Positions 33,329 to 43,808 of a stretch of DNA of 64,000 nucleotides are shown here, in pieces (position 1 is the first letter of the stretch; every line of letters begins with the position of its first letter). The notes under the pieces are model-generated. The model was not told the DNA's origin. It did no database searches and was given only the letters and a program-made list of their open reading frames with translations. Both the position numbers and the translations under genes were made by a program. The stretch covers positions 682,001-746,000 of the forward strand of contig CP126203.1 of NCBI GenBank assembly GCA_030272155.1. Reading direction: 5' to 3'. The stretch comes from Tetradesmus obliquus (Eukaryota > Chlorophyta > Chlorophyceae > Sphaeropleales > Scenedesmaceae).

Positions 33329-34870
33329 GGATCAAACAAGCGCCGCCTGCCAGCCTCCACCAGCACCTGGTCACTGTACTGGCCTGCAGCAGCAGCACAC
33401 AACACGTGTTCTGCAATGTTATACTTGACATTGCCGTGGATTATCGGTCTCATTTCACATTTTCTTGCACATGTACGTTCAACTGTTTCGTTGCAGCCCG
33501 CGCTTGCCAGCCTCCACCAGCAGCCAGTATAGGGCAGCAAGCACCTGGTCACTGTACTGGCCTGCATGCACAAACAAGTGATGAGCGCTGGTCTTGAGAT
33601 GTCAAATGATTGGCGCTTTAGGCAGGCATGCTGACTTGCAGATCCAGGCATACTCACCTGCTTGTGGCTGCAGCGACATCCAGCCCGGTCCATCGTTGAA
33701 GGCCCAGATGCGCATCAAACCCAAACCTGAAGCCCGACAAGCATGCCATCGTGTGCTACAAACGCAGCCTGCTCACTCACCTGCATGTGGCTGCAGTGAC
33801 ATCCAGCCGGGGCCGTCAATCAAAGCCCAGATGCGCACTACACTGAACCCCAGAGCTTGGATGGCTTTCACACATTTCCCCTGCTGAATCACCTGCTTGT
33901 GGCTGCAGTGACATCCAGCCCGGGCCGTCATTGAAAGCCCAGATGCGCACCACAGTGAACCCTAGCGCCTGGATAGCGTCCAGTGTTTGCAGCACCATGG
34001 GGCGACAGCCTGGGTCAGCGGCACGCGTCTGCAGGGAAGAAATGTGACAGGCATATGACATGTAACACGTCAATAAATAACAAGGAAGCTGCTGCAGCAC
34101 CATGGGGCGACAGCCTGGGTCGGCAGCGCGCGTCTGCAGGGAAGAAAAGTAACAGGCATATGACATGTAACACGTCAATAAATAACAAGGAAGCTGCTGC
34201 AGCACCATGGGGCGACAGCCTGGGTCAGCAGCGCGCGTCTGCAGGGGAAGAGAATTGCATACGTGCAATGTTGCTTACGCGTTTACACACGTTATATGTT
34301 GTCAATCGCAAACCTGCTGCAGTATATCAGTGAGAGTATGACACAGAGAGGAAATCGCAAGATGGCAATAACAACATGAACATAGCCCACTGTGATGCTG
34401 AGGCAACACATCGTCAACAGTCAGACATGCAGCAGAAGTGTAGAACGGTGCAACAGGACATGCATAGCTACTCAGCAGGGGTTAATGCAGTCGCTTTGCT
34501 AGCCCTTGGTGTATGCTTTCAGGCAGTGCCACAGAGTAGCATTGGCCATGACAGCAGCAGCAGCAGCGGCAGCAGCAGCAGCATGCACGCGGTCCAAGCC
34601 ACAGCTGCTCACCAGCAGATAGTAGCAGTTGCACCCCGCGAAGGGTTTTAGGGTTGAAGCTCCTGCCGGCGATGGTGCTGCTGCTGGTGCCCCATCTGGC
34701 GCTGCTGCTGCAGCAGCTGGGCCATCTGGCGCTCCAAAACAGTTACCCATCATAGACGCAGGATCCAGCGGAAAAGCACCAGCTTGAACGAATGATAGTC
34801 CAAGATACGAAATATTGTTTTTTCGCCAAACGTCGTGGTTGATTCGTTGCTGCTGCAGGTGCTCAGGCAC
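28157..34870 (-). CDS. Endo-1,4-beta-mannanase, glycoside hydrolase family 5 (GH5_7)
   Basis: Hydrolyses internal beta-1,4-mannosidic bonds of mannans, probably in wall remodelling (family knowledge). Eight exons join in phase: 34613-34870, 33893-34028, 32818-32947, 31987-32124, 31342-31518 less its last base (31517), 30381-30522, 29524-29650 and 28157-28393; 447 residues, normal for the family. Landmarks in order: KPFAGCNCYYLL; TVVRIWAFNDG; NFWAEFGGMPQYVKW; DDPAIHSWDLANEPRC with acid/base Glu about 234; HLVTVGLEGFFG; GTDFVREC and DFASIHMYADQW; KPLVLQEFGKKPG with nucleophile Glu about 353; and ALLWMFAHE with DGYTVY. The spacing of the two Glu fits plant mannanases. The N-terminal 70 residues do not look like the family and no clear signal peptide is seen. 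The start could instead be Met at 34753, or an upstream exon may be missing. Every intron carries partial exon copies. Confidence 0.92.
28440..28590 (-). repeat. Upstream copy of the mannanase last exon start, with CTG tracts in sense
   Basis: The acceptor plus LLQQSVASGGVLKAALLWMF is present first at about 28445-28546 and again in the intact exon from 28393. A CAG tract on + precedes each. The first copy loses the frame after SYPD. Confidence 0.88.
28700..29420 (-). repeat. Five degenerate copies of the mannanase nucleophile exon
   Basis: The end of exon 29524-29650 (PLVLQEFGKKPGGPGRAALF plus donor) recurs near 29320-29400, 29150-29240, 29000-29085, 28850-28920 and 28695-28760. The nucleophile codon context is damaged in several; one copy reads a stop there and another reads LQECGNK. 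None lies between intact coding pieces. Confidence 0.9.
29780..29960 (-). repeat. Two upstream copies of the mannanase exon 7 start
   Basis: The acceptor region and HAAACQQQLA recur at about 29780-29850 and 29890-29950, before the intact exon start at 29650. A long CAG tract on + (about 29670-29717) lies next to the intact acceptor. Confidence 0.8.
30010..30325 (-). repeat. Three downstream donor copies of mannanase exon 6
   Basis: The exon end (YADQWCPGAGDEQCNR plus GT donor) recurs at about 30250-30320, 30150-30210 and 30015-30080, with increasing decay. Confidence 0.88.
30600..30935 (-). repeat. Three upstream acceptor copies of mannanase exon 6
   Basis: The acceptor plus ELLAANPYNVTHGT recurs at about 30590-30650, 30765-30820 and 30870-30935, before the intact exon start at 30522. 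Confidence 0.88.
31130..31690 (-). repeat. Copies flanking the mannanase acid/base exon
   Basis: Bases about 31600-31690 repeat the acceptor and DPASHSWDLANEPRCEGD upstream of the intact exon 31342-31517. Bases about 31135-31200 repeat the exon end (VTVGIEGLFGPSSPG) with its donor downstream. Confidence 0.88.
32160..32520 (-). repeat. Three upstream copies of mannanase exon 4 start
   Basis: The acceptor plus the DDATA-GKDFFS-AKAQQL segment recurs at about 32165-32255, 32300-32385 and 32440-32520. CAG tracts separate the copies. Confidence 0.87.
32570..32765 (-). repeat. Two downstream donor copies of mannanase exon 3
   Basis: The exon end TLTNFWAEFGGMP(H/R)YVK and its GTGAG donor recur at about 32695-32765 and 32575-32640, after the intact exon end at 32818. 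Confidence 0.9.
32950..33570 (-). repeat. Multi-copy CAG-linked array of mannanase exon 3 start
   Basis: The acceptor plus QYSDQVLAGLDWLLVEAGQ recurs about five times between 32985 and 33570, each copy led by a CAG tract on +. The tract at 33263-33325 has 21 pure units. The intact exon starts at 32947. Confidence 0.92.
33650..33850 (-). repeat. Two downstream donor copies of mannanase exon 2
   Basis: The segment RIWAF-DGPGWMSLQPQAG and its donor recur at about 33785-33845 and 33655-33720, after the intact exon end at 33893. Confidence 0.88.
34080..34250 (-). repeat. Two upstream acceptor copies of mannanase exon 2
   Basis: CTGCAG plus TRAADPGCRPMVLQ recurs at about 34085-34145 and 34195-34245. 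About 45 bp of intron are also copied almost unchanged between them. Confidence 0.9.
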
Positions 34871-34932
34871 GATTAGTTACGAAGGGTTTCCGCAGACGAG
34901 TGACACTCCGTGCTTATCTTTAAAACAGGCAC
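34871..34932. promoter_or_regulatory. Very short divergent intergenic region (mannanase / RAP gene)
   Basis: Only 62 bp separate the most upstream start codons of the two divergent reading frames, or about 180-245 bp if downstream Met codons are used. The region is AT-richer than its surroundings and includes TTTAAAAC near 34920. A shared bidirectional promoter is inferred. Confidence 0.4.
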
Positions 34933-35127
34933 ATGAAGCACAAACTTGATTCAAATACCATTTGTGAGCCTCCGCATGGCTGGTACAAGGGCAGTGCAAT
35001 GAGGGCGGGCACTGCGGGCACCGTGTGCAGCCTGACAGCATTTAGTTGTTCAACGTTGCTTGGTATCGCACAGAGTGTTTATGCAAGCACTTCAAACGGA
35101 CTTCGTACGCAAGCATCCGTACAAGGT

Positions 35128-35165
<38 letters not shown>

Positions 35166-35467
35166 TCAGCAGCCAGCAACAGCAGCACAGGCAGCGGCGG
35201 CAGCAGCAGCAGCAGCAGCCATCCGCCCTTCTGTTATGCAGCAGTACCTCACATGTACTCCATGCCGATTCCTAGTCTACACATTGCTGGTGTTTTGCTC
35301 TGCTTCAGGTGCTTGGAGCTTTGCTTCGCTGCTGAGCAAGGAGCAGTGGCCGCTGCCAGCAGCACTGCAGCTGTTCCTGCAGCATGCTAGACAGCTCAGC
35401 AGCACCGCTTCTCAGCTTAGTGCAGATCCAGCAACACAACCAGCGAAGCAGGAGGCTCATCAGGGCA

Positions 35468-35506
<39 letters not shown>

Positions 35507-36288
35507 GTGCAGCGACACATGTGCAGCTGAGAGAGCCCCAGCTGCTGCAGCAGCAGCAACGGCAGCAGTCGCTGAAGAATGCTGCTGCATCTATACGGCT
35601 CGCTGCTGCTGCTGCTGCCGCTGCTGCTGGTGGTTTAAAGCAGCACAACCGTGTGCAGGACCCACGAAGATTCCACGGCAGCAGGCGACAGCAGCAGCAG
35701 CAGCAGCAGCAGGTGTCTCATGCCTCAAAGCAGCATCGGCGACGGCACCAGCAGCAGCAGCAGTATGCAGTGCGGTCAGGCCATCCTGTGTCAAACTTGC
35801 CAGCAGCGCTTCAGGAAGCAGCAGCAGCCAGAAAGCAGGGAGACACAGCCGCAGAGCAAGCCTTGCTGCAGAAAGCTGCAGCAGAGACTCTCGCTCAGCT
35901 GCCAGCGGCATCAGTCAGCACAGTGCAAGCGCTGCTGTATGCTCAATCCACACAGCGCTTTCTGCTGCCACAGCAGCAGCTGCAGCAGCTGCTGCATCAC
36001 TTAGTGGACAACATGCAAGAGTGTACATTGAGGCACGCCACAGCTGCTGTAATGGCAGCACAAGAAGCTGTCAGGAAAGCAGCAGCACCACCACCAGCAG
36101 CAGCAGAAGGACAGGGTGCAGTGCCGGCAGCAGTGCAGTGGGGGCCGGGGCAGCAGCAGATGCTGACGCAGCAGTACGGTGCACTGCTGAAGCCACTTGT
36201 TGACAGATCGCTGCAGCACATGGTTCAGCAGCAGCAGCAGCTGCAGCAGCAGCAGCAGCAGTTTCCAGCTCCGGCAAACTCATCTAGC

Positions 36289-36320
<32 letters not shown>

Positions 36321-37842
36321 TGTGCCTCCAGCTAAGCTGGCCTGGTTGCTGAAGCTGCATGAGCGCATCGGCCAGCTGCCGCTGCCGCAGCAGCAGATGC
36401 AGCAGCTGCTGCAGCACGCGTCAGCAACAGCTGCACAGTTCACGCTTTCAGACGCCTTGCGGGTGCTATACCACAGCAACTTGTCACAGCTGCCGCTGCA
36501 GTCCATTCTGCACCAGCCGCTGCTAGATCAAGCGCTTGCGCTGCTGCTGCAGGAGCTACAGCAGCAGCAGCAGCCGTTGGCAGCAGCAGCAGCAGCAGCA
36601 GCGGCCAGCAGGCTGAACCACACCAAGACAGTTGCAGCAGTGCTTCATGCATGGGAGAATGCAGGGGTAGCTGTGCCGCAAACAGCAATGCAGCAGCTAG
36701 TCAGCCACATGGCGGCAAATGCAGCAGAGTGCGAGCCGAGCCATGCGATCCGGGCCATCAGATCTGCAATGTTTGCCGGCCTCCAGCTTCAGCAGCAGCA
36801 GCAGCTGCAGCCTCTCGTGGCCCGCGCGCTGCTACTAAAAACCTCGGACATAGAACGCACCCGTGCAGCGCTGCTGGCGTTGCTGCGAGCGGTGTCATAC
36901 ATGGGTGTGCAACTCCCGCAGCAGCAGCTGGAGGCGCTAGTGTCCAAGGTTTTGCAGCTTGTGCCGCGCGGCGGCATGCCTGTGGATGAGGCTGCAGCAG
37001 CTCTTAAGGCGGTGTCCTGCATGGAGATGCAGCTGCCGCGGCCCCTTTTGAAGCCGCTGCTGCGGCCGCTACAGCGCGAGGTGCGGCAGGGACGGCAGCT
37101 GCAGCAGCTGCCGCAGCTGCTGACAGCCATATCACGCATGGGTGTTGATCTGCCGTATGCAACCGGCCTGGCTCCGTTGCTCAAGGCGGCGAAAGCTGCG
37201 CTGCAAACTGAGGCGCTGGCTGCTGCAAACGTGGCAGATGAGGCCGCAGGCAGCAGCAGCAGCAGGAGAAGGTCAAGGCCGCAGCAGCAGCAGCAGCAGC
37301 GCTTGTCAGCGTCCATGATAGTAAACTTGGTGCGAGCGCTGCAGCACATGCGAGATCAGCTACCAGCAATCTACGCGCTGCCTCTGACTGACGCGTTCCT
37401 GCAGCAGCAGCCGTCACCAAAAGATATTGCAAGGTATCTGTGTGGCTTTGGAGCGATGAACCTCGCAGTGAACATGCCACAGCTTACAATCATGCTGCAG
37501 CAGCTGCTGCAGCCGGAGGCGCTGCAACAGCTGACTTCAGCAGAGGTTGGCAAGATCCTGTGGGGTGTTGCAAGCATGGGGTATTCGCTGCAGCCAAGTG
37601 TGTTGGATGCGCTAGTGAGGCAGCAGCTGGCCCAGCCGCGGCAGCGGGTTGCATACAGCTGCGCACAGACGCTATGGGCATTTGCTAACATGGGGGTGAG
37701 TGTAGGGCCAGACCCTGAGCAGCAGCAGCAGCAGCAGCAGCAGGGGCAGCAGCAGGGGTTGGCAGTGCAGCCTGAGCTGCTGCAGCAGCTGCTGCAGCAG
37801 CTGTACACCCAGCTTGCTGCTGATGCAGCCCGCCACCACCAC

Positions 37843-37909
<67 letters not shown>

Positions 37910-39097
37910 GGGTTGGCCGCAATGGCGATGCGCCCGTGAGTGCTGCTGCTATGTACTGGCAGCTGTCGCTCGCTGCTTGGGCAGTTGCAGTGTGCGATGC
38001 GACTACTTGCGCTCCGCAGGTGCTGCAGCTGTGTGAGCCGCTTGCGGCACCCCACGCGTGGCAGTTGCTGCGGTTGAGTGAGCTAGTGCAGCTCGCTTGG
38101 GTGCACATGTGGCTGTGTGGCTATCAGTGGTCGGACACAGGGGGTCTTGCGGCTGTCTTAAGTCAGCAACAGCTGGCAGATATCAGAGAAGCACGGCAGC
38201 AGCAAGTGCGGCGGGTGGCGGCGTCAGCAGTCAGCGGCGCCGTACCAAGGCTCGCGCGGCACCAGCAGCAGCAGCAGCAGCGGGATGAGAGCGCAGCAGA
38301 GAAAATGCAACTCATGGCGGCTGCATGGGGGCTCGGCAGCGATGGCGATGACGAGGACGAGTCCAGCAACAGCAGCAGCAGAGTCCAGCAGCAACGGCAG
38401 ATGCTGCAGCAGCAAGAACCAAGGCAGATGAAGCAGACGCGGCCGCCACCACAAGGTGTGTCCGTGTCACAGCACGAGTTGCTGGAGGTGTTGGCGCGCT
38501 TGCCGAGTATTGCGTCGACTCGGCTCGAGCCTGTCACCGCGGACGGAATGTTCTCGGTCGACGTCGAGGCGGTGACGGTCGACGGGCGCCTGCTCGCCGT
38601 CGAGTTCGATGGGCCGTTTCACTACATGCACCAAGTCGAGTTCGAACCCGAGTTCCACGACCGCAGTAGCCGCAGCCGCAACTACAGCAGCACCGCAGCA
38701 GCAGAGGGGGCACAGGGACGCGGCAAGCTTGCTGGAGCAGCAGCAGCTGCGGCAGCAGCAGGAGAGGTGCCGGCAGGAGCAGCAGCGGTTGGTGTGGGTG
38801 TTGCTGCAGCAGCAATGCGTGCTGCTGTGGAGGCCTCTGCCGTTGCTGCGGCGCTGCGGGACGCCCCAACTCCGGGCATTCAACTCCCTGCAGCCTTCAG
38901 TAGCAACAACCAAGACTACTGCAGCCTAGTGCTGAAGCCTACAGCACTGTTCCGCAACAAGTCGCTGCGGGCGAGGGGCTACACGGTTGTGTGTGTGCCG
39001 TTTTATCAGTGGGCGAGCAAGCAGCCCGTGGTGCAGCAGTGGCAGGTGCAGCGGCTGATTGATGCGGCACTGGCGTCGGAGCCGCCGCCGCAGCCAC

Positions 39098-39111
<14 letters not shown>
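34933..39111 (+). CDS. RAP-domain octotricopeptide-type organellar RNA-binding protein (1,392 aa)
   Basis: Probably acts on chloroplast or mitochondrial transcripts, as RAP/OPR proteins of green algae do (family knowledge). It is one open frame. The start at 34933 is the first Met; Met23 at 34999 begins a more typical targeting peptide (MRAGTAGTVCSLTAFSCSTL). The middle is helical with poly-Q/A runs and OPR-like motifs such as LWGVASMGY and LWAFANMG (residues about 840-920). The C-terminal RAP domain reads DGRLLAVEFDGPFHYM near 38582-38629, then a low-complexity insert of about 95 residues, then RNKSLRARGYTVVCVPFYQWAS near 38952-39017. Bases 35126-35308 have GTAAG and CTTCAG ends and a length of 183 nt, so they could be removed without changing frame. 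There are no tandem exon copies here. The TAG is followed at once by a CAG tract. Confidence 0.9.
37846..37908 (+). repeat. Coding CAG tract, about 21 consecutive Gln, in the RAP protein
   Basis: The tract follows four His codons (CAC/CAC/CAC/CAC). It is the longest poly-Q run in this protein, which has several others (for example 35131-35160 and 35471-35503). Confidence 0.9.

Positions 39112-39154
<43 letters not shown>
39112..39154 (+). repeat. CAG tract directly after the RAP gene stop
   Basis: About 14 CAG units follow the TAG at 39109-39111. Losing the stop would simply add poly-Q. Confidence 0.9.
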
Positions 39155-39156
<2 letters not shown>

Positions 39157-40262
39157 GATGGTCATGCTTGAGTGCCTCTGAGTGCCTGTCGACAGGTGGT
39201 CGCTCGGATGGTGGAACGCATCGCGGTTCTGTGTTTGGGCTACTGCAGGACAACTGTGTCTTGCTGATTGCTTGGAAGCTCAGCAGGGTAGTACCCTGGG
39301 TAGCCATCAGACGACGTGCTGTCAAAACATGATGTCGACAAGCTTTTTTCATCAACACCAAGCACCGCAATCCCTCTTTTAACAAGCTACTTTGACTGGT
39401 TGCCCAGTGAGCCTGTCATTGGCTCAAAACAGGGCTGTGTTTCCGTTGTGAAACACACAAATCGTGTTGCACGTGCAAAAGCATTTACACGTACCTGGAG
39501 GTGCGTAGCAGTACAGTAGCAGTTGACTAGAGTCAGAGTCAACTGCAACTGAACACTGTTGGTACCGCACGAACTGCCCCTGTACCCTCCCCATTGTAAA
39601 GAATTGCAGCATCTACCTCGGAGATATATTTAGAATATACCGTATCAGAACCAGCATGTCACATGCTCAGTAAGTTACCGACATTGGTTAAATCAAACCA
39701 CTGGCTGAGCATGCTATGCCATAGTAAATGTGCCATTAATAATCTGCATCAACTGGACACTAGAAACTCTGGTCCAAGTCCACCATGCTGTTGCAGCACG
39801 ATGTTGCCAGGTTGCGTCAGACAGATGACCAGATGCACCAATATGTGCACCGTGCAAATCAGTCAACAGGTGCATGCCACCAAGCGTCCATGCACTTTGT
39901 ACGCTGCACTAACATACTGTATGCAGTGACTGCATGATTTCTTGCATACACTAAGCAGCCTGGCTCCGGCTGATTCGCGTGATGTCAGCTGTACTGCCGC
40001 GCGCGCAGATGCAGCGAACTAGGTACCTCTGCCAGCCGTAGGCGATGAGTTGGGGAACCGCACTGTATGCTTGCAAAATACTGCAAATGCGGCTATCATG
40101 GTGACGTGTTGCCAAGCGCAGTTGCCATCATGTCAATGATCCAGTCCACGAAAAAGCGCACCGTCAGGCCTGCGTTTGCGCCCCACACGCTCAGCTGCCA
40201 GTGGTTACTAAGCAACCTGTTGAAGCAACGCCCGTTGCGGCTGCTGCTGCCAATGATCCCAA

Positions 40263-40307
<45 letters not shown>

Positions 40308-40513
40308 CACAGGAGGGCAGCCTATAACAGTCACATGCCTCCCGCCCAAGCAGCGCTCACTGCAGCAGGCGGCATCCAGCTTCAGGCTAGCCTGAGGGCT
40401 GCTAAAGCAAGCTGCACTGCTTGACAGCTGACAAGGAGACAGCAGAATGCTCCCGTTGCCTCTGAATTGCACAACTGTAAATGCTTTCCAGCTGCTGCTG
40501 CTGCTGCTGCTGC
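39155..40513. other. Spacer between convergent RAP and TIM14 3' ends
   Basis: No gene recognised. A TGTAA motif, the usual green-algal polyadenylation signal, lies at about 39594 on +, roughly 480 bp past the RAP stop. A CTG tract of about 15 units lies at 40262-40306. A 5S-like stretch near 39260-39300 is discussed and rejected elsewhere. Confidence 0.45.
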
Positions 40514-41048
40514 TCAGAACACCGAGCTCTTGCTCTTCTTGCCCAGCAGCATGTCCTTGGCCTCATTCACCTTGGCGGCAATGAAGCTGCTGCCACCTGC
40601 AGCAGCAGCAGCAGGGTGACAGCACACAGCTCCATCCATCAGGCAACGTGAGAGTATTGCAGCACCAGCTGACTGAGTGTGAGCGCCCTTTGCGGTCAGC
40701 AACAAGCACTGCGTGTTGCATGCAGAGGGCTGCTGCTGCTGCTGCTGCTGCTACCGCTGCCGCTTGAACATGGAAGCTGGTGTGTAAGCCAAGATTGGGC
40801 AGCTACTCCTGCATGCTGGGCCACACCACCTTGCAGCGCACACAGGATCAGCTGCAATCACGTATTTATTCCGTAACATACGATATGGCGTGTTACATAA
40901 CATGTTACTAACCCGAGTCGGGGTGGTTTGCGATCATGATGCGCCGGTGCGCCTCCTTGATGCGCTCCTCGGCAGCGCTCTCCCTCAAGCCCAAGATGAG
41001 TGCAGCCTCGCGGCGGTTCATCTCCGGCTGAAACCCACCCTGTGCAGC

Positions 41049-41093
<45 letters not shown>

Positions 41094-41171
41094 GTAACAT
41101 TAGCAGCGAAGGCCCCAGATGAGTGCAGCCTCGCGGTGGTATATCTCCGGTTGGAACCCACCCTGTGCAGC

Positions 41172-41216
<45 letters not shown>

Positions 41217-42057
41217 GTGACATTAGCATCAGCGAAGGCCCAGGATGAGTGCAGCCTCACGGCGGTTCATCTCCGGCTGAAACCCACCCTGTGCAGCGGC
41301 AGCAGCAGCAGCAGCAGCAGCAGGCGGCAGCGCGGTGTTTAGCGTTAGCAAAGGCTGAGCCCAGGATGAGTGTAGCCTCACGAGGATAAAATGCTGCTGA
41401 AGCCTTGCCTGCAGCAGCACGTTTGCTTGCATGAGTGATGGCACACAATGCATTGACTTGTAAGATGCATGGGCAGCCACAATGCTGCATGAGCAGCTGA
41501 TGCAGCAAGAACTGCTGCTGCAGCCAGCCTGCAGCCCGCCTGGAACTGCTTCCAGCTATCAGGCTCAGCCTGCTGCGCATGCCAGCAACAGCTGGCTTTT
41601 GGTTGTCAAAAGGTGCGCAGCTGCCAACATCGGGATTTGTCAATATTGCAGCTGCAGCAGTCGAGCAATGCCTCCAGTGCCCTGCCAGCTTGCCATGCAG
41701 CAGAGCTGTCACAGCCTGCCTCATTCTCCAGCATTGCCCTGACAGATGCAAGCTCAAGGCATGCATGCAGCTGAACATTAGCAGCATCTGGATGTACAAG
41801 CCACAAACCAACTGCAAAACTGGCCGCCTAGTCAGCTGCATGTGAGCATACCTTATAGAAAGCACGCGCTGCTGCTGGTGCCGCCTTGAACTTGATGTAC
41901 TGCTTCACCACCTCCCTGCCCAGCAAGGCAGCTGCTGCTATGCCGGCTCCAGCAACTAAGGGGGTCGTCTGCAGCACGCATAGAAGGTTGCATGAGCAGC
42001 TGCTGCAGATCGAGGCAGGCACTTCTACCACACAGTAGTGAGTGTGGCACCCACCAT
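40514..42057 (-). CDS. TIM14: TIM14/PAM18, J-protein of the mitochondrial import motor
   Basis: Stimulates the ATPase of matrix Hsp70 at the TIM23 channel; an inner-membrane protein with its J domain in the matrix (family knowledge). Four coding exons join in phase: 42055-42057, 41852-41968, 40913-41039 and 40514-40596, giving 109 residues, the usual length. Residues 2-20 ([19 protein letters not shown]) form the membrane segment. [17 protein letters not shown] is the linker, [14 protein letters not shown] starts the J domain, HPD is at residues 79-81, and [21 protein letters not shown] ends it. The first coding exon is only the ATG, followed by a GTGGGT donor; read-through would stop after ten codons. 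Three upstream partial copies of exon 3 lie in intron 2. It is divergent from the Nudix gene. Confidence 0.95.
41045..41405 (-). repeat. CAG-linked upstream copies of TIM14 exon 3 start
   Basis: CACAG plus [17 protein letters not shown] recurs at about 41110-41168 and 41233-41293, with a more decayed copy at 41345-41412. (CAG)n tracts lie at 41050-41094 and 41171-41215. The intact exon starts at 41039. Confidence 0.92.
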
Positions 42058-43083
42058 GGTTGCTGTCAGTGCGGGCCGCCCCTACCCGCTCCACAGGTGC
42101 TTTCAGCAGAGGAAACACTATATGGCACACTTGCGCTGTGTTCCTAAGCGGACAATTTCCTTGAAGCAAAGTACTACGCTACCTGCCGCTGCTGCCGCCG
42201 CTGCCGCTGCTGCCGCCGGCGTGGAGTTGTAAGTAAAACGTTCTTGAGAGTTCCGATTGACAGTTGAGATTTGGAGAGGCATTGGTGCAGAAACTACTAG
42301 TGACGCCTGCGTGGCAGCATGTGCTTGTTACGTTCGTGCCGACCCTCCCGGCACAGTTTGTTTCCTTTTCGTAGCCTCTTGGTGTAAACGTTATCTTCCG
42401 TTCACGCATGTTATCAGTCTCGCATTCACCGAAAGCTCGGAGCAAGGAAACGCTTCATCGCGCAACTCGATCAGCTCAGCCTCTGCGCCAGCCTCGCACG
42501 TCAATACAATAACGAAACGTCTGCTGATGCTTCTATGCTGCTAGGCAAGCGTTGCCTGCAGGAGCTGAAGTGCAGAGGGCTGAGCAACTGCAGCCAGTAC
42601 AAGCACAGGCTCCCCAGCCTCTGTGCTGCACAGCAAAAACTCCGCTGCAGGACTGCAACATCTTCTGCTGCACAACACGCAGGCAAGCTACCGGACCAGC
42701 AGGCAAAGCTTGCAGCAGCTGCTGTGCAGTTGCTGATGATCAGGACAAACCAACTGCACCCTTTCATGGGTGCATGCCGCAGCATCATGTGGCGGCATGT
42801 GGAATGGTTTCTCACTGCACTGCGTGCCTACAAATTCAAACTTGGATTGTCTTCCTGCATCTGCTTCACAAGCTCTGGCCTGAAAGCAGCCAGTGCCACA
42901 CGCCAGCTGCATGCTGTACAGTAAGATGCCGCCTGAAACAGCTGCCGCCTCTCCTGTTCCATGTCCAGCATCAGTAGCATCTGGTATGCTTGCACCTGTT
43001 ACCAGACCTCTCAAGCTTGCAGGGGATTCAAACTACCTGCGACAGCTGAATACAATGATATCTAGTTCCTGCAAACACGATCC
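42058..43083. other. Divergent region between TIM14 and the Nudix gene, with possible 5' exons
   Basis: It should hold both promoters. Coding-like stretches on + (for example around 42560-42660 and 42930-43070) could be 5' exons of the Nudix gene, but no chain of splice sites in one phase could be settled. Confidence 0.35.
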
Positions 43084-43808
43084 ATGCCCTGCACCAACCT
43101 CCGTCTGCTTGCAGGACAAGGTCCTTGCAGTGACAGCAGCAGCAGCAGCACCGCAACCACCAGCAGCACCAACAACAACAGCAGCAACGGCGCCGGATCA
43201 ACACCAGCAGCGCCAGCGGCTGCACGAGCTGGCGGCAACAACAGCAGCAGCAAAACAGCGCAGCAAAGTCCGCAGCAGCACATAAGTTCGCCTCAGCAGA
43301 GCACTGCTTGGCCTTCGCAGCAGCGCGTGTACCCGCACCGGGCACACCACCAGCCTGAGCACCGGCAGCTGCACCCACAGCCTGCTCTGCAGGTGAGAGC
43401 TGTTTGTGTCGCTGCTGCTGGCCGCTGTCTATCTCTGCTTCCTGTGCAATTTTGTCCATATGATGCAAGCAAATGTGCGCTATGTACTCTATTTGTGTCT
43501 TGCAGGAATTGGGCTCTCAACAGCACAAACGGCAGATGGCATTGCAGCGCAGCATACCAGCAGGTGTTCTTTGGCGCTGATTGTCCAAGCTCTCCTCCCA
43601 TGTACAGCAGGACCCAACACATGTACAGCACTGGCAGGACCCAACACATGTACAACCTCAGCTGACACATGTCTAACATCTGCGCGCCAGGCCACAGCAA
43701 TTGCATGTAACAGCCACAGCGCCGGTCAACCTCCGGTCAAACACTGGTCGTCACTGGTCAAATTTTTGAGTGTGGTCTTCTGTATGTATGTTTGTCTTGC
43801 TGCTGCAG

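Noticed and set aside
32950-33570. CRISPR-like appearance of alternating repeats and spacers.
   Set aside because: The 'repeats' are coding exon starts and the 'spacers' are CAG tracts in a eukaryotic intron. There is no palindromic repeat and there are no cas genes.
39255-39305. Stretch resembling the middle of 5S rRNA (GAAGCTCAGCAGGGTAGTA and nearby bases).
   Set aside because: Only about 40 bases agree. The paired 5' and 3' arms expected for a 120-nt 5S RNA are not seen. A covariance-model search would decide; I treat it as chance or a short relic.
41045-41405. Several J-domain starts as separate TIM14-like genes.
   Set aside because: Each copy stops after 17-20 codons of similarity and lacks HPD. 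They are acceptor copies inside one TIM14 intron.
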